In this document: one piece after another, positions 63,798-64,000 of the stretch
Position numbering within the stretch: the stretch's first letter is position 1
Layout of the letters: each line of letters begins with the position of its first letter
NCBI RefSeq assembly: GCF_016839145.1
Contig: NZ_CP069303.1
Span: forward strand, 4,393,001-4,457,000
Direction: 5' to 3'
Length of the DNA: 64,000 nt
DNA from: Shinella sp. PSBB067
Lineage (GTDB): Bacteria; Pseudomonadota; Alphaproteobacteria; Rhizobiales; Rhizobiaceae
Made by a program: the position numbers and the translations under genes
Notes under the pieces: model-generated
The model's input: only the letters and a program-made list of their open reading frames with translations
Told to the model about the DNA's origin: nothing
Databases searched by the model: none

Positions 63798-64000
63798 GCG
63801 GTATTCTGTCAACCAGGCTGACCAGGCTGGAGCGCGCCATCATCATCGGCAACCCGCTCGCTAGCCTTTCGGACGAAGAGCTTGAGGCGCGATTGAGCGA
63901 CGTAACCGCTCGGCTGGAGGCAATTCTTGGCATGGCGCTCCACCAGTGCAGCGCCGAGCTTTTAAGGGCTGCGGATGCTGGTGAACCTCTTCCCGAGGAT
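63794..64000 (+). CDS. Phage hypothetical protein, 5' part only
   Basis: The first 69 residues of a protein cut by the window edge: ILSTRLTRLERAIIIGNPLA, LSDEELEARLSDVTARLEAI and LLRAADAGEPLPED. The helical, charged character with a Leu-x-Arg-Leu-Glu start is common in phage proteins that precede the large terminase. The start is in the ATGA overlap with the DUF5681 gene. The family cannot be named from this part. Confidence 0.55.
   Translation, partial: MSGILSTRLTRLERAIIIGNPLASLSDEELEARLSDVTARLEAILGMALHQCSAELLRAADAGEPLPED

Larger units (their letters stand above)
51104..64000. mobile_element. Prophage-like integrated element (left part)
   Basis: Support: the tRNA-Ala 3' fragment at the left edge, a tyrosine integrase beside it, an AlpA/Xis-type small protein, a run of small overlapping genes, a phage DnaB-type helicase and replication protein, a virion-associated transglycosylase, and DUF5681. 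Gene overlaps and lower G+C than the host part also fit. The right end is outside the window. No terminase, portal, capsid or lysis gene is in view, so phage type and completeness are open; the virion-protein style suggests a podovirus-like relative, as inference. Confidence 0.85.

Overview
The window reads as a chromosomal segment of a high-GC alphaproteobacterium of the order Hyphomicrobiales, most likely family Rhizobiaceae (Shinella, Ensifer or Rhizobium relatives). The grounds are the fabA-fabB-fabI cluster divergent from an Irr-type iron regulator, the short SRP RNA just upstream of dnaX-ybaB, RIME-like intergenic palindromes, a CtrA-type box, and GGAAC-type general-stress promoters. The genus is inference; no rRNA is present.

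Region by region. 1-684: end of maf, yacG and tRNA-Phe. 919-2079: an FAH-fold hydrolase/dehydratase. 2219-9054: a tightly coupled leucine/isovalerate degradation operon (isovaleryl-CoA dehydrogenase, both methylcrotonyl-CoA carboxylase subunits with a RidA-like protein between them, HMG-CoA lyase, methylglutaconyl-CoA hydratase). 9055-9472: RIME-like repeats. 9473-17028: penicillin-binding protein 1C and a giant alpha-2-macroglobulin, a periplasmic defence pair. 17029-17590: a non-coding region with a CtrA box, a Pho box and a strongly structured, terminator-ended candidate small RNA. 17591-22868: AEC transporter, membrane cytochrome c, kdsB, pheA, a small membrane protein, nudC and a HIT protein. 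23011-28569: SRP RNA, dnaX, ybaB, a LysE exporter, a MOSC protein, recR and a lytic transglycosylase. 28638-30275: an MFS exporter. 30482-42685: the translation/RNA operon region rimP-nusA-ylxR-infB-rbfA-truB, an HWE histidine kinase, rpsO and pnp. 42779-50053: a methyltransferase, fabI-fabB-fabA, irr, a TRIC channel, a secreted protein, a YdcF protein and a DUF2934 stress protein. 50354-50951: a HigA-like antitoxin with an apparently broken HigB-like toxin.

From about 51104 to the right edge the window enters an integrated phage-like element. A 3' fragment of a tRNA-Ala gene (minus strand) marks its left junction. Then come a tyrosine integrase, an unknown gene, an AlpA/Xis-like protein, a string of overlapping small early genes, a DnaB-type helicase, a replication protein, and virion-like genes (a lytic transglycosylase domain protein, a large structural protein, DUF5681). 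The element runs off the right end; terminase, portal and capsid genes are not seen here.

The most notable observations are (i) two arrays of an 11-bp ACGCG-centred repeat inside the phage replication gene, followed by a purine-rich/AT-rich stretch, which looks like a lambda-O-style replication origin; (ii) the candidate Pho/CtrA-linked small RNA; (iii) a 10-bp tandem repeat in the only gap between the phage early and late modules; and (iv) several disrupted genes (in-frame TAA and TAG, two single-base losses) in the prophage and the adjacent toxin gene, meaning either decay or sequence error.
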